NCBI GenBank assembly: GCA_963704875.1
Contig: CAVPIA010000006.1
Coordinates: 186,001 to 250,000 of the forward strand
Reading direction: 5' to 3'
Source of the DNA: CAMYOC01 sp963704875
GTDB lineage: Bacteria; Pseudomonadota; Gammaproteobacteria; Steroidobacterales; XN24
Length of the DNA: 64,000 bases
The translations under genes were made by a program, and so were the position numbers. Of the stretch, positions 36,796-46,800 are shown piece after piece. How positions within the stretch are numbered: the first letter of the stretch is position 1; the number at the start of each line of letters is the position of its first letter. The notes under the pieces were generated by a model, which saw nothing but the letters and a program-made list of their open reading frames with translations, was not told where the DNA came from and made no database searches.

Positions 36796-37551
36796 CTAAA
36801 CGCCGCCCGCCCGGCAGATTCCGGCGAAGTCCTCCGCATCCAGCGAGGCCCCACCGACCAATCCGCCATCGACGTCCGGCATGGAAAACAGATCCGCGGC
36901 GTTCGATGATTTCACGCTGCCGCCGTAAAGGATCCTGACCAAATCGGCAATTGTATCATCATATCCGGCCACCAGACTACGCACGAACGCGTGGACCGCC
37001 TGCGCCTGTTCAGGGCTGGCGGTACGTCCGGTACCGATCGCCCAGACCGGCTCATACGCGATCACGGCCCGGCGCAGACTGTCGCTGCCGGCCAGATCAA
37101 TCACCGTTCGCAACTGCTCTTCGATCACTGCCTCGGTCACACCGGCCTCGCGCTGTTCCAGGCTCTCACCCACGCAGAGCACGGGCTCCAGCCCATGGCG
37201 CTGGGCAGCAAGATACTTTCTCGCCACCACGGCGCTGTCCTCGCCGTACAGGCTGCGGCGCTCTGAATGGCCGACCAGGACATAGTGACAACCCAAATCA
37301 GCCAGCATCGGGCCGGAAATCTCACCGGTGAAGGCCCCGGAATCTGCCTCTGACAAGTTCTGTGCACCGAGGCGGATGTCGCAGCCATCCAGCAGATTGC
37401 GGGCATGTTGCAGATAGACGAAGCTTGGGCATACCAGTACCTCACAGGGCAAATCGTCACCCAGCGCCTGACGCAGTCCGCCCAGCAACGCTTCCGTCTG
37501 AGCATTCGAGCCGTTCATCTTCCAGTTGCCGGCGACCAGTTTCGTTCGCAT
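36796..37551 (-). CDS. tpiA: Triosephosphate isomerase
   Basis: TpiA interconverts dihydroxyacetone phosphate and glyceraldehyde 3-phosphate in glycolysis and gluconeogenesis. The 251 residues include GNWKMNG with the active lysine, the catalytic His in VLVGHSERR, the catalytic Glu in AYEPVWAIGTG, and the phosphate loop LYGGSVKSSNA. Confidence 0.99.
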   Translation of the reverse strand: MRTKLVAGNWKMNGSNAQTEALLGGLRQALGDDLPCEVLVCPSFVYLQHARNLLDGCDIRLGAQNLSEADSGAFTGEISGPMLADLGCHYVLVGHSERRSLYGEDSAVVARKYLAAQRHGLEPVLCVGESLEQREAGVTEAVIEEQLRTVIDLAGSDSLRRAVIAYEPVWAIGTGRTASPEQAQAVHAFVRSLVAGYDDTIADLVRILYGGSVKSSNAADLFSMPDVDGGLVGGASLDAEDFAGICRAGGV

Positions 37552-37603
37552 TATTCCTGCCCCTTTTTTTGGCGCGCAAGGGTAACGGCGCCCTGCTGTT
37601 AAA

Positions 37604-38938
37604 TCAATCCTGCGGCGAGGCGGCTCGCACGACGGCGGCGATTTCCTCGGCTGCCGCGGTCACTTCGGCTTCGTCCTCGCCTTCCACCATTACCCGGATC
37701 AGCGGCTCGGTGCCTGAGGCGCGCAAGACTACGCGACCGCGCTCCCCGAGACGCTGTTCAACCGCCGTTACGGCAGCGGCCACTGGTCCGGTTTCGAGTT
37801 CGGGCGCGGCAGCGATTCGGACATTGATCATCGTCTGCGGAAACCGGGGCATGCTTCCGGCCAACTCCGACAAACTGCGCCCGGACGCGCGCATCACTGC
37901 AAGCACACTGAGCGCGGTGATCAGACCGTCACCCGTGGTGGTGCGGGCAAGGTCAATAATGTGCCCCGAAGTCTCGCCACCCAGCTGGCCACCCGTCTCC
38001 TTGAGCATCGCCAGAACATTACGATCACCGACAGCGGCGCGCAGAAACTGGATCCCTTTGGACTCCAATGCGCGCTGCAAACCGAGATTACTCATCACCG
38101 TACCCACAACCGGGCCACGCAGGGTCCCTTGCTCGAGCGCGTCCAGCGCCAACAGATGGATCAGCTGGTCGCCATCCACCAGTTCACCCTTCTCGTCCAC
38201 CATCACGACGCGGTCACCATCACCGTCCAGCGCGATGCCGACGTTGGCTCCGACACCGACCACAGTCGCCTGCAGCAGCTGAGGCTGAGTCGAGCCACAC
38301 TTGAGATTGATATTCCGGCCGTTGGGGGAGCAGCCGATCGGGATGATATCGGCGCCCAATTCGGCGAATACCCGCGGCGCAACTTTGTAGGCAGCGCCGT
38401 GCGAACAATCAATGGCCACCTGCATGTCACCGAAGTCCATCCCCGCCGGCACCGTGGAACGGCAGAACCATTGGTAATCCGTGCGCGCACTGTCTATCCG
38501 TTTGGCCAGACCCAGGTCGGTCGAGGCATTGGTGACCGGATCCTCCTCGATCAGATCCTCAATGGCCGCCTCCAGTTCATCCGAAAGCTTGTCGCCGCCG
38601 CCCTCGAAAATCTTTATGCCATTGTCGTGGTAGGCGTTGTGGGAGGCGCTGATGACGATTCCGAAATCGGTACGCAAACGACGACAAAGATAGGCAATAC
38701 CCGGGGTAGGCAGCGGGCCTGCGAGCAACACATTGACACCGGCAGCCACAAATCCGGCCTCCAGCGCAGACTCGAACATATATCCCGACAGACGTGTGTC
38801 CTTGCCGATCAGCACCGTGCCACCGTGAGGCGCCAGTACCCGGGCGGTTGCGCTGGCCAGACGCAGTGCGAAATCCACCGTCATAGGTGGCATGCCGACC
38901 CGGCCACGCACACCATCGGTCCCGAAATATTTACTCAT
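37604..38938 (-). CDS. glmM: Phosphoglucosamine mutase
   Basis: GlmM converts glucosamine 6-phosphate to the 1-phosphate for peptidoglycan and lipopolysaccharide synthesis. The 444 residues have the phosphoserine motif SASHN (S99), the metal loop DGDGDRVVMVD and the substrate loop with GGETSGHI and RASGTEPLIRVMVEG. It follows folP by a single base, as in most gammaproteobacteria. Confidence 0.98.
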   Translation of the reverse strand: MSKYFGTDGVRGRVGMPPMTVDFALRLASATARVLAPHGGTVLIGKDTRLSGYMFESALEAGFVAAGVNVLLAGPLPTPGIAYLCRRLRTDFGIVISASHNAYHDNGIKIFEGGGDKLSDELEAAIEDLIEEDPVTNASTDLGLAKRIDSARTDYQWFCRSTVPAGMDFGDMQVAIDCSHGAAYKVAPRVFAELGADIIPIGCSPNGRNINLKCGSTQPQLLQATVVGVGANVGIALDGDGDRVVMVDEKGELVDGDQLIHLLALDALEQGTLRGPVVGTVMSNLGLQRALESKGIQFLRAAVGDRNVLAMLKETGGQLGGETSGHIIDLARTTTGDGLITALSVLAVMRASGRSLSELAGSMPRFPQTMINVRIAAAPELETGPVAAAVTAVEQRLGERGRVVLRASGTEPLIRVMVEGEDEAEVTAAAEEIAAVVRAASPQD

Positions 38939-38939
38939 C

Positions 38940-39788
38940 TCAGCTCCCTGACTCCGGCGGCTGGGCGCCCGTTATAGCGGCGGTTATCCGCAATACATCC
39001 ATGGTCTCGCCGACGTCGTGCACACGCAATATGTTGGCCCCCTGGCCAGCCGCAAATATGGCCAGAGCCAGGCTGCCAGGGAGACGCTGGTCCAACGGAC
39101 GGTCCAGGATCTTATCGATCATGGATTTGCGTGAAACACCGACCATCAGCGCCGTCCCTAACGCCCGGAAACGGCCCAGGTGACGCATCAGTTGCAGATT
39201 ATGCGCCAGGCTCTTGCCAAAACCGAAGCCCGGGTCCACCACGATCCGGTCACTTGAAATACCGGCGGCGCGGCAGGCTTCGATCCGGCTTCCGAGAAAC
39301 TCCAGCACCTCCTCCACTACATCGTTATAGCTTGGGTTCGTTTGCATGGTCCGCGGTTCGCCCTGCATATGCATCAGACACACGGCCGCTTCGGTTCCGG
39401 CGGCGGCTTCCAGCGCCCCAGGCGCGCGCAGCGCGTTGACGTCGTTGATCATGCCGGCGCCCGCCGCGACCGCGGCACGCATGACTTCGGGTTTGCTGGT
39501 GTCGACCGACAGGACCGCCCCGGTGCGGCCAGCCAGCGTCTCAATAACCGGAAGCACCCGCCGCAACTCTTCCTCAACCGGTACCGGAGCCGCGCCAGGC
39601 CTGGTCGACTCGCCGCCGATATCGATCAGGGCGGCGCCGTCCGCGCACATGCTCAAGCCCTGATCCACAGCAGATTGGAGATCCTGAAAGCGGCCGCCGT
39701 CCGAGAATGAATCCGGGGTGACATTCAGGATCCCCATGGTCACCGGGGTGTCCAGGTTCAATCGGCCGCCGGGTAGTTTCAGATCCAT
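38940..39788 (-). CDS. folP: Dihydropteroate synthase
   Basis: FolP joins pterin pyrophosphate and para-aminobenzoate in folate synthesis and is the sulfonamide target. Motifs are MGILNVTPDSFSDGG, DIGGESTRPGA and SVDTSKPEVM. ATG at 39788 gives 282 residues; a GTG at 39821 would add 11 residues (MPALTLPETLP). Neither has a strong Shine-Dalgarno. Confidence 0.97.
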   Translation of the reverse strand: MDLKLPGGRLNLDTPVTMGILNVTPDSFSDGGRFQDLQSAVDQGLSMCADGAALIDIGGESTRPGAAPVPVEEELRRVLPVIETLAGRTGAVLSVDTSKPEVMRAAVAAGAGMINDVNALRAPGALEAAAGTEAAVCLMHMQGEPRTMQTNPSYNDVVEEVLEFLGSRIEACRAAGISSDRIVVDPGFGFGKSLAHNLQLMRHLGRFRALGTALMVGVSRKSMIDKILDRPLDQRLPGSLALAIFAAGQGANILRVHDVGETMDVLRITAAITGAQPPESGS

Positions 39789-39830
39789 CGGCAAGGTCTC
39801 AGGCAGAGTCAGCGCAGGCACAAATCATAC

Positions 39831-39888
39831 AAAAAGACCGGCGCCGAGCGTCGCAGAAAAAGAGACCGGCGCCGAGGGCGCCGGTCTC
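39831..39888 (-). terminator. ftsH terminator with duplicated right arm
   Basis: On the minus strand the 12-bp perfect stem GAGACCGGCGCC/GGCGCCGGTCTC (39888-39877 with 39873-39862), loop CTC, is followed by TTTTT. Then 14 bases of the right arm recur (39848-39835) with a second TTTTT (39835-39831). This separates ftsH from folP. Confidence 0.88.
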
Positions 39889-39905
39889 AATTTCACAACC
39901 CATAC

Positions 39906-41846
39906 TCAGTGCTGACTTGCGGGACCGCCGATTTTTCCGTCCTCTTTGCCGGCCGCGTCGCCGGTAGTGTCATCCACCTGAGGGGATTCGTTCGCGGCAA
40001 CCGCAGACCCGTCGTCATCCCAGTCACTGGGCGGACCCGGCTCCCGGCCATCCATGATGTCCTTGATCTGATTCTCATCGATGGTCTCAAACCGCACCAG
40101 GGCCTCGGCCATCTTGTGCAATTTCTCGATGTTGTCCTGCAGGATTTTCTCGGCCTGCTGGTAACAGGTATCGATCAACGAACGGATCTCCTCGTCGATC
40201 GCATGCGCGGTGACATCCGACATGTTCTTGTGCTGCGTCACCGAACGACCAAGAAACACCTCGCCTTCGTCTTCAGTGTAGGTCAGCGGACCGAGGCGCT
40301 CAGACAGACCCCAGCGGGTGATCATGTTTCTGGCGATATCCGTCGCGCGCTCAATATCGTTTGAGGCGCCGGTGGTGACAGCGTCACCGCCAAACACAAG
40401 CTCTTCCGCGATGCGACCGCCAAACAGGCTACAAATCTGACTTTGCAGGCGGCGCTTGCTATGACTGTAGCGGTCGGCCTCGGGCAGGAACATCGTAATC
40501 CCCAGAGCCCGGCCGCGTGGAATGATGCTGACCTTGTAGACCGGGTCGTGTTCCGGAACCGACAAGCCGACGATAGCGTGACCCGCCTCGTGATAGGCGG
40601 TGAGCTTCTTCTCATCGTCGCTCATCACCATCGACCGGCGCTCGGCGCCCATCATGATCTTGTCCTTGGCCTTCTCGAACTCTTCCATCCCGACCACACG
40701 GCGATTCGCCCGCGCGGCGAACAGCGCGGCCTCGTTGACCAGATTCGCCAGATCCGCGCCGGAGAAACCCGGTGTGCCACGGGCGATCACCGATGGTCTT
40801 ACGTCGTCAGCAATCGGCACTTTTTTCATGTGCACCCGAAGAATCTGCTCGCGGCCCCGCACATCGGGCAAGGGCACGACGACCTGGCGATCGAAACGAC
40901 CCGGTCGCAGCAGCGCTGGATCAAGAACGTCTGGACGGTTGGTGGCGGCGATAACGATCACACCCTCTGTGCCTTCGAATCCGTCCATTTCGACCAGCAG
41001 CTGGTTCAGCGTCTGTTCACGCTCGTCATGACCGCCGCCGAGTCCGGCGCCACGGTGACGACCCACCGCATCGATCTCGTCGATGAAGATGATGCATGGC
41101 GCATGTTTCTTCGCCTGCTCGAACATGTCGCGTACCCGTGATGCACCGACACCAACAAACATTTCGACAAAATCTGAACCGGAGATCGTAAAAAACGGGA
41201 CTTTGGCTTCACCGGCGATCGCGCGGGCAAGCAGCGTTTTACCCGTTCCCGGGGAACCCACCATCAACACGCCACGGGGAATCTTGCCTCCCAGTCGCTG
41301 GAACTTGCCCGGGTCCTTGAGGAAATCGACGATCTCGACCACCTCTTCCTTGGCCTCTTCGACGCCAGCCACGTCAGCGAAGGTGACGTTGACCTGGTCT
41401 TCTCCCAGCAGGCGCGCCCGGCTCTTGCCAAAAGACATCGCGCCGCGGCCACCTGCGCCGCCCTGCATCTGGCGCATGAAATAGATCCACACACCGATCA
41501 GCAGCAGAATCGGGAACGAGGAGATAAATAACTGCATCAGGAACGACTGGCGTTCTGGAGGACGTGCCTCAAAACGCACGTCGTTGGTTTGCAGCTCGCC
41601 GATTAACGCCTTGTTATCGGTCTCAGGGCTGTAGGTAGTAAAGCGATCACCGCTTCGGTACTCGCCACTGATCTTGTCGCCGTCAAAGACCAGACTATCG
41701 ACCCGACCATCCTGCACTTGCTGCAGGAATGTCGAATACGGAATTGCCTGAACCACGCGCGGGCCAGTGCCAAAGCTGTTAAACACGCTCAACAGCACCA
41801 CCGCGATCACCACCCAGAGGATGATATTTTTTGCCAGATCGTTCAA
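39906..41846 (-). CDS. ftsH: ATP-dependent zinc metalloprotease FtsH
   Basis: FtsH degrades membrane and cytoplasmic proteins such as sigma32 and LpxC. The 646 residues have two N-terminal membrane segments (residues 5-24 and about 100-120) around a periplasmic domain, an AAA domain with Walker A GSPGTGKT, Walker B IIFIDEID and the RPGRFDR region, and the zinc site HEAGH in the peptidase domain. It lies 54 bases after rlmE, the usual pair. Confidence 0.99.
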   Translation of the reverse strand: MNDLAKNIILWVVIAVVLLSVFNSFGTGPRVVQAIPYSTFLQQVQDGRVDSLVFDGDKISGEYRSGDRFTTYSPETDNKALIGELQTNDVRFEARPPERQSFLMQLFISSFPILLLIGVWIYFMRQMQGGAGGRGAMSFGKSRARLLGEDQVNVTFADVAGVEEAKEEVVEIVDFLKDPGKFQRLGGKIPRGVLMVGSPGTGKTLLARAIAGEAKVPFFTISGSDFVEMFVGVGASRVRDMFEQAKKHAPCIIFIDEIDAVGRHRGAGLGGGHDEREQTLNQLLVEMDGFEGTEGVIVIAATNRPDVLDPALLRPGRFDRQVVVPLPDVRGREQILRVHMKKVPIADDVRPSVIARGTPGFSGADLANLVNEAALFAARANRRVVGMEEFEKAKDKIMMGAERRSMVMSDDEKKLTAYHEAGHAIVGLSVPEHDPVYKVSIIPRGRALGITMFLPEADRYSHSKRRLQSQICSLFGGRIAEELVFGGDAVTTGASNDIERATDIARNMITRWGLSERLGPLTYTEDEGEVFLGRSVTQHKNMSDVTAHAIDEEIRSLIDTCYQQAEKILQDNIEKLHKMAEALVRFETIDENQIKDIMDGREPGPPSDWDDDGSAVAANESPQVDDTTGDAAGKEDGKIGGPASQH

Positions 41847-41900
41847 AAGTCGGTCCTCTCCAGGGCCTCATCAGGAGGCCATTCGCAGTTTTAGACAGTA

Positions 41901-42524
41901 CTACACGCGATAGTTTCTCGCCAGGATGTAGACCTCGCGACTGCGAGGCCTCGAAGCCCTCGGTTTACGGGTCTTTACACTGCCAAAGCTGCGCCGCGCC
42001 TCAGTCATGAATGCCTCGAATCCTTCACCATGGAACGCTTTGCAGAGAAAATCGCCACCGGGGCGCAAGGCCTCGCGGCTGAACTCCAGGGCGAGCTCCA
42101 CCAGATACATGCTCTTTGGCTGATCTACTGCCGCTACCCCGCTCATATTGGGGGCGATATCTGACAAAACAAGATCGACTTTGTCATCTCCCAAGGTGGC
42201 TCTCAGCGCTGCGAGGGCCTCGTCTTCACCAAAATCTGCCTGAATAAACTCAACTTCCGGCAGTGGATCCATTGGCAAAATATCCAATGCGACCACCCGG
42301 CCCGGGCTACCCACCATGTGCCGGGCGTATTGACTCCATGCCCCCGGGGCCGCACCAAGATCGACCACCAGCATCCCGGGTTTGAACAAACGATCCCGTT
42401 TGTTGATCTCCTCCAGCTTGAACACCGCACGCGATCGCCAACCCTCGGTCCGGGCGCGTTTCACGAAATCATCCGACTCGTGCTCGGCCAGCCATCGGCT
42501 GCTGCTCTTGCTTCGTTTTGCCAT
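41901..42524 (-). CDS. rlmE: 23S rRNA (uridine-2'-O)-methyltransferase RlmE
   Basis: RlmE methylates U2552 in the peptidyl-transferase centre, and loss delays 50S assembly. The 207 residues start with a basic segment (MAKRSKSSSRWLAEHESDDFVKRARTEGWRSRA, full length in the gene) and contain the SAM motif VVDLGAAPGAWSQYA and the catalytic-lysine block DFLCKAFHGEGF. Divergent from yhbY across about 107 bases. Confidence 0.98.
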   Translation of the reverse strand: MAKRSKSSSRWLAEHESDDFVKRARTEGWRSRAVFKLEEINKRDRLFKPGMLVVDLGAAPGAWSQYARHMVGSPGRVVALDILPMDPLPEVEFIQADFGEDEALAALRATLGDDKVDLVLSDIAPNMSGVAAVDQPKSMYLVELALEFSREALRPGGDFLCKAFHGEGFEAFMTEARRSFGSVKTRKPRASRPRSREVYILARNYRV

Positions 42525-42631
42525 CGTCGCTGGATTTAATCAGATTCTCGCCCGCTGGTGCCAGCGTGCCGCCTACCTTAGAATACGCGGCCCTTATCCC
42601 ATGCACCCGACAAATGGCAGGCACTCAAGCT

Positions 42632-42952
42632 ATGGCCGCCCCGGCAAAACCCGCCACGCTCAGCGACAAACAGAAGCGCTATCTGCGCCAGCTGGGGCAC
42701 CAGCTGCACCCGATTGTGATGACCGGCAACTCAGGTTTGACACCTGCGGTGCTCCAGGAACTGGATCGATCACTTGCCGCCCATGAACTGGTCAAAGTCC
42801 GCGTGCGAGCGGGTGACCGCGAAGCCCGCGACGCAATCATCAGCGAGATGTGCACGGCCTGTCTGGCGCTGCTGGTGCAGCGCATCGGTCATGTTGCGGT
42901 GCTTTATCGCCAGGATCCGGAGAAACCGAAGATCACGCTTCCCCGGAGCTGA
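42632..42952 (+). CDS. yhbY: CRM-domain ribosome assembly protein YhbY
   Basis: YhbY associates with pre-50S ribosomal particles. ATG at 42632 gives 106 residues with the CRM features LSDKQKRYLRQLGHQLHPIVMTGNSGLT and HELVKVRV. The frame is open upstream to 42518 but that part overlaps rlmE. Its last 20 bases overlap the end of the convergent DUF4149 gene. Confidence 0.95.
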   Translation: MAAPAKPATLSDKQKRYLRQLGHQLHPIVMTGNSGLTPAVLQELDRSLAAHELVKVRVRAGDREARDAIISEMCTACLALLVQRIGHVAVLYRQDPEKPKITLPRS

Positions 42953-43391
42953 AGCGGGTCGACGAACTGGCCACCAGCAAGATCCCGCTGAGACTCGCCA
43001 TCAGATAAAGCGCGGCGGATATGCCATGCCAGAGGGCGAAATTCTCTCCGGGGCTACCATCAGCCAGACGCGCGGCCTGCATCCACGGCCGCAGACCCCA
43101 CACCGAAAAGCTCATGAATGCGAGCATCGCGGCGATCGCCCAGCGTCGCAGATTGCGCAGACCCGGCGGACGCGCAGATCCGGCCTCCAGAATCAACAGC
43201 AGCGTTCCGCATATCACGCTGATCCATGCCATCAGCTCGAACAGCTCTCCGGCCAGCGCGCCAGCGACCCGGGTCTCCTCGAGTTGCGCAAACAGCGAGG
43301 GCGCCACCACATAACCGACCGTCCATAATCCACCGACCCACAAGGTCTGGATCAGGCCTTCTCCCACGCGCAAGGAAGACGGCCCGGTCAT
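42933..43391 (-). CDS. DUF4149-type membrane protein
   Basis: 152 residues with four likely membrane segments (LIQTLWVGGLWTVGYVVAPSLF; LFELMAWISVICGTLLLIL; WAIAAMLAFMSFSVWGL; ISAALYLMASLSGILLVAS). Pattern and position after greA and opposite yhbY fit the DUF4149 family; function unknown. The start overlaps the greA stop by 4 bases. Confidence 0.8.
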   Translation of the reverse strand: MTGPSSLRVGEGLIQTLWVGGLWTVGYVVAPSLFAQLEETRVAGALAGELFELMAWISVICGTLLLILEAGSARPPGLRNLRRWAIAAMLAFMSFSVWGLRPWMQAARLADGSPGENFALWHGISAALYLMASLSGILLVASSSTRFSSGEA

Positions 43392-43864
43392 ATGTAACGG
43401 ACCTCCAGAATCTCGTAGGTGCGAGCGCCGCCAGGGGCAGCGACGGTGACCTGATCGCCTTCTTCCTTGCCGATAAGGGCGCGGGCGATCGGCGAACTGA
43501 AGGAGATCAGTCCTTCACGGATGCTGGCCTCGTCTTCGCCAACAATCTGATAGGTGATTTCCGACCCGTCATCTTCATCGAGCAGATCGACAGTGGACCC
43601 AAACACCACCCGACCACGGGCATCTACCTTGCTGACATCGATCACATTGGCATGCGAGAGCTTGCCTTCGATATCACGGATACGCGCCTCGATAAAACCC
43701 TGCTGCTCTTTGGCCGCATGGTATTCGGCATTCTCCTTAAGATCACCGTGTGCCCTCGCCTCCGCGATGGCACGGATCACCTGCGGCCGGTCCTCCGATT
43801 TCAGACGTTTCAATTCGCTCTTCAGGCGCTCGGCGCCGCGGGCCGTCAATGGCACCTTGCTCAT
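43388..43864 (-). CDS. greA: Transcription elongation factor GreA
   Basis: GreA rescues backtracked RNA polymerase by stimulating transcript cleavage. The 158 residues have the N-terminal coiled coil with the acidic tip (HGDLKENAEYHAAKEQQG) and the C-terminal FKBP-like domain (GSEITYQIVGEDEA). Overlaps the carB stop by 4 bases, the conserved carB-greA arrangement. Confidence 0.98.
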   Translation of the reverse strand: MSKVPLTARGAERLKSELKRLKSEDRPQVIRAIAEARAHGDLKENAEYHAAKEQQGFIEARIRDIEGKLSHANVIDVSKVDARGRVVFGSTVDLLDEDDGSEITYQIVGEDEASIREGLISFSSPIARALIGKEEGDQVTVAAPGGARTYEILEVRYI

Positions 43865-46800
43865 GCCTGCAACTCCTCATGCAGATCGCGCAAACGGTGC
43901 ACATCCGCAGCATCCAGATACTCCAGTGCCACACAGGTCGCCTTGGCGGCGGCGATAGTGGTGTAGTAGGTCACCTTGCGATAAACCGCCTCGCGGCGGA
44001 TCGAGTGGGATTCCCGCACCGCCTGGCGGCCCTCAGTGGTATTGACGATCAGACTGATCTCGTCGTTTTTTATCATGTCGACGATATGCGGACGACCTTC
44101 GCGTACCTTGTTCACTTTGCGACACGGGACACCCGCCTCGCGCAGCGCCGCGGCAGTACCCTCGGTGGCAGCAATCTCGAATCCGCGATCGACCAGAATC
44201 CGCGCCAGCATGACCGCATCGTCCTTGTCTCGTTCGCGGACGCTAAGCAACGCGGTTCCAAAGGTCGGCAGCACAATACCTGCCGCCAGCTGAGCCTTGG
44301 CATAGGCCTCACCAAAGAATCGCCCGGTCCCCATCACCTCGCCAGTGGATTTCATTTCCGGCCCGAGGATCGGATCTGCGCCAATAAACTTGGCAAACGG
44401 GAATACCGAGGCCTTGACGGAGAAATATTCCGGCTTCGGTTCTCCGGATACGCCCTGCTCTGCCAGCGATATCCCGGCCATACATAAAGCAGCGATCTTG
44501 GCCAGCGGCCGTCCGGTGGCCTTGGACACAAACGGGACCGTGCGCGAAGCACGGGGATTCACTTCCAGCAGATAGATATTCTTACCCTGGATCGCAAACT
44601 GGGTATTCATCAAACCGATGACACCCAGCGCCCGGGCAAGTCGTCGAACCTGATCGCGAAGCTGTTCCTGGATCGACGGGTCGAGCGTATTCGGCGGCAG
44701 CGAACAACCGGAGTCGCCAGAATGCACACCGGCCTGCTCAACGTGCTCCATGATGCCACCGATCAACACGGCCTCACCGTCACAGATCGCGTCGACATCG
44801 ACTTCTACCGCGGAATCAAGAAAATGATCCAGCAGCACGGGGCTGTCGTTGGAGACCTTTACCGCGTTGGCCATGTAGGCGCGCAATTCTTCTTCAGTGA
44901 AGACGATCTCCATCGCGCGGCCACCGAGTACATAGGACGGCCGTACCACCAGCGGATAACCGACCCGCTCGGCCAGACGCACCGCTTCGTCTTCGTGACG
45001 GGCGGTACGATTGGGCGGCTGCAACAGATCCAGATCCTCGACCAGATGCTGAAACCGTTCCCGGTCTTCCGCCAGATCGATGGAGTCCGGCGAGGTGCCG
45101 ATGATCGGCGCTCCGGCAGCTTCCAGTGCGCGCGCCAGTTTTAGCGGTGTCTGCCCGCCGTATTGAACGATGACACCGACCGGCTTCTCCAGATCGATGA
45201 CCTCCATCACGTCTTCGAAGGTCAGCGGTTCGAAATACAGACGATCGGAGGTGTCATAGTCGGTACTGACGGTCTCCGGGTTGCAGTTGACCATGATGGT
45301 TTCGAAGCCGGCCCCGCGTAGCGCCAGCGCCGCATGCACACAACAGTAGTCAAACTCTATGCCCTGACCGATCCGGTTCGGACCACCGCCAAGGATGATG
45401 ATCTTCTTGTTGTCGGTGGGTTCCGCCTCGCATTCTTCTTCATAGGTCGAATACAGATAGGCGGTCGTCGTGGCAAATTCTGCAGCGCAGGTATCAACGC
45501 GCTTGAACACCGGACGGATGCCAAATTCCAGGCGGCGTCTGCGAACTTCTTCTTCCGGGATATCCAACAGTTTTGCCAGACGGCTGTCAGCGAAACCCTT
45601 GCGTTTGAGCGCGCGCAGTCGCGCCTTGTCTAACGCCGCCTCACCGTCGCGCTGAAGGCTCTGCTCTTCGAGAACCAGATCCTCTATCTGCGCCAGGAAC
45701 CATGGATCAATCCAGGACAGGCCATGGACGGTCTCCAGGTCGAATCCGTGACGGAATGCATCGGCTACGTACCACAAACGATTGGCAGTAGGCACCGCGA
45801 TCTCCTGTTCCAGCCGCGCCCTGCTTTCGTCTGTCAATTCCTCGGTGAATATCTCATTCAGACCGTCCGCCCCGGTCTCCAGGCCGCGCAGCGCCTTCTG
45901 CAATGACTCCTGCAGGGTACGGCCCATCGCCATCACTTCGCCCACTGACTTCATCTGCGTATTAAGTTGCGGGTCAGCGTCAGGAAACTTCTCGAATGTG
46001 AAGCGCGGGATTTTTGTGACCACGTAATCAATCGTCGGCTCGAACGAGGCCGGCGTTGCGCCGCCGGTGATCTCGTTGCGCAGCTCATCGAGGGTGTATC
46101 CCACCGCAAGCTTGGCCGCTACCTTGGCGATGGGGAAGCCGGTGGCCTTGGAGGCGAGTGCCGAGGAACGCGAGACCCGCGGGTTCATCTCGATGATGAC
46201 CATCCGGCCATCCTCGGGATTGACCGCAAATTGCACATTGGAGCCACCGGTGTCCACGCCGATGCGGCGCAGGACTGCGATCGACGCATCCCGCATACGC
46301 TGATATTCCTTGTCGGTCAGCGTCTGTGCAGGCGCCACCGTGATCGAATCACCGGTATGCACGCCCATCGGATCCAGATTCTCGATCGAACAGACGATGA
46401 TGCAGTTGTCCCGGGTATCCCGGACCACCTCCATCTCGTATTCCTTCCAGCCCAGCACAGACTCTTCCAGCAACACCTCGGTGGTCGGTGAAAGATCCAG
46501 ACCGTGCGCGACTTTCTCTTCGAATTCTTCCCGGTTGTAAGCGATACCACCGCCGGTACCACCGAGCGTAAACGACGGCCGGATGATGGTCGGGAACCCG
46601 ATCTCCGCACTGATGGCGCGGGCCTCATCCATATTGTGGGCAACCGCCGACGTCGGGGTCTCCAGCCCGATTTCGTGCATCGCTTTGCGAAACAGGTCGC
46701 GATCCTCTGCGGTGTCAATGGCTTTCCGCGAAGCACCGATCAACTCCACACCGAATTTTTCCAATACCCCTTCGCGGACCAGATCCAGTGCGCAATTGAG

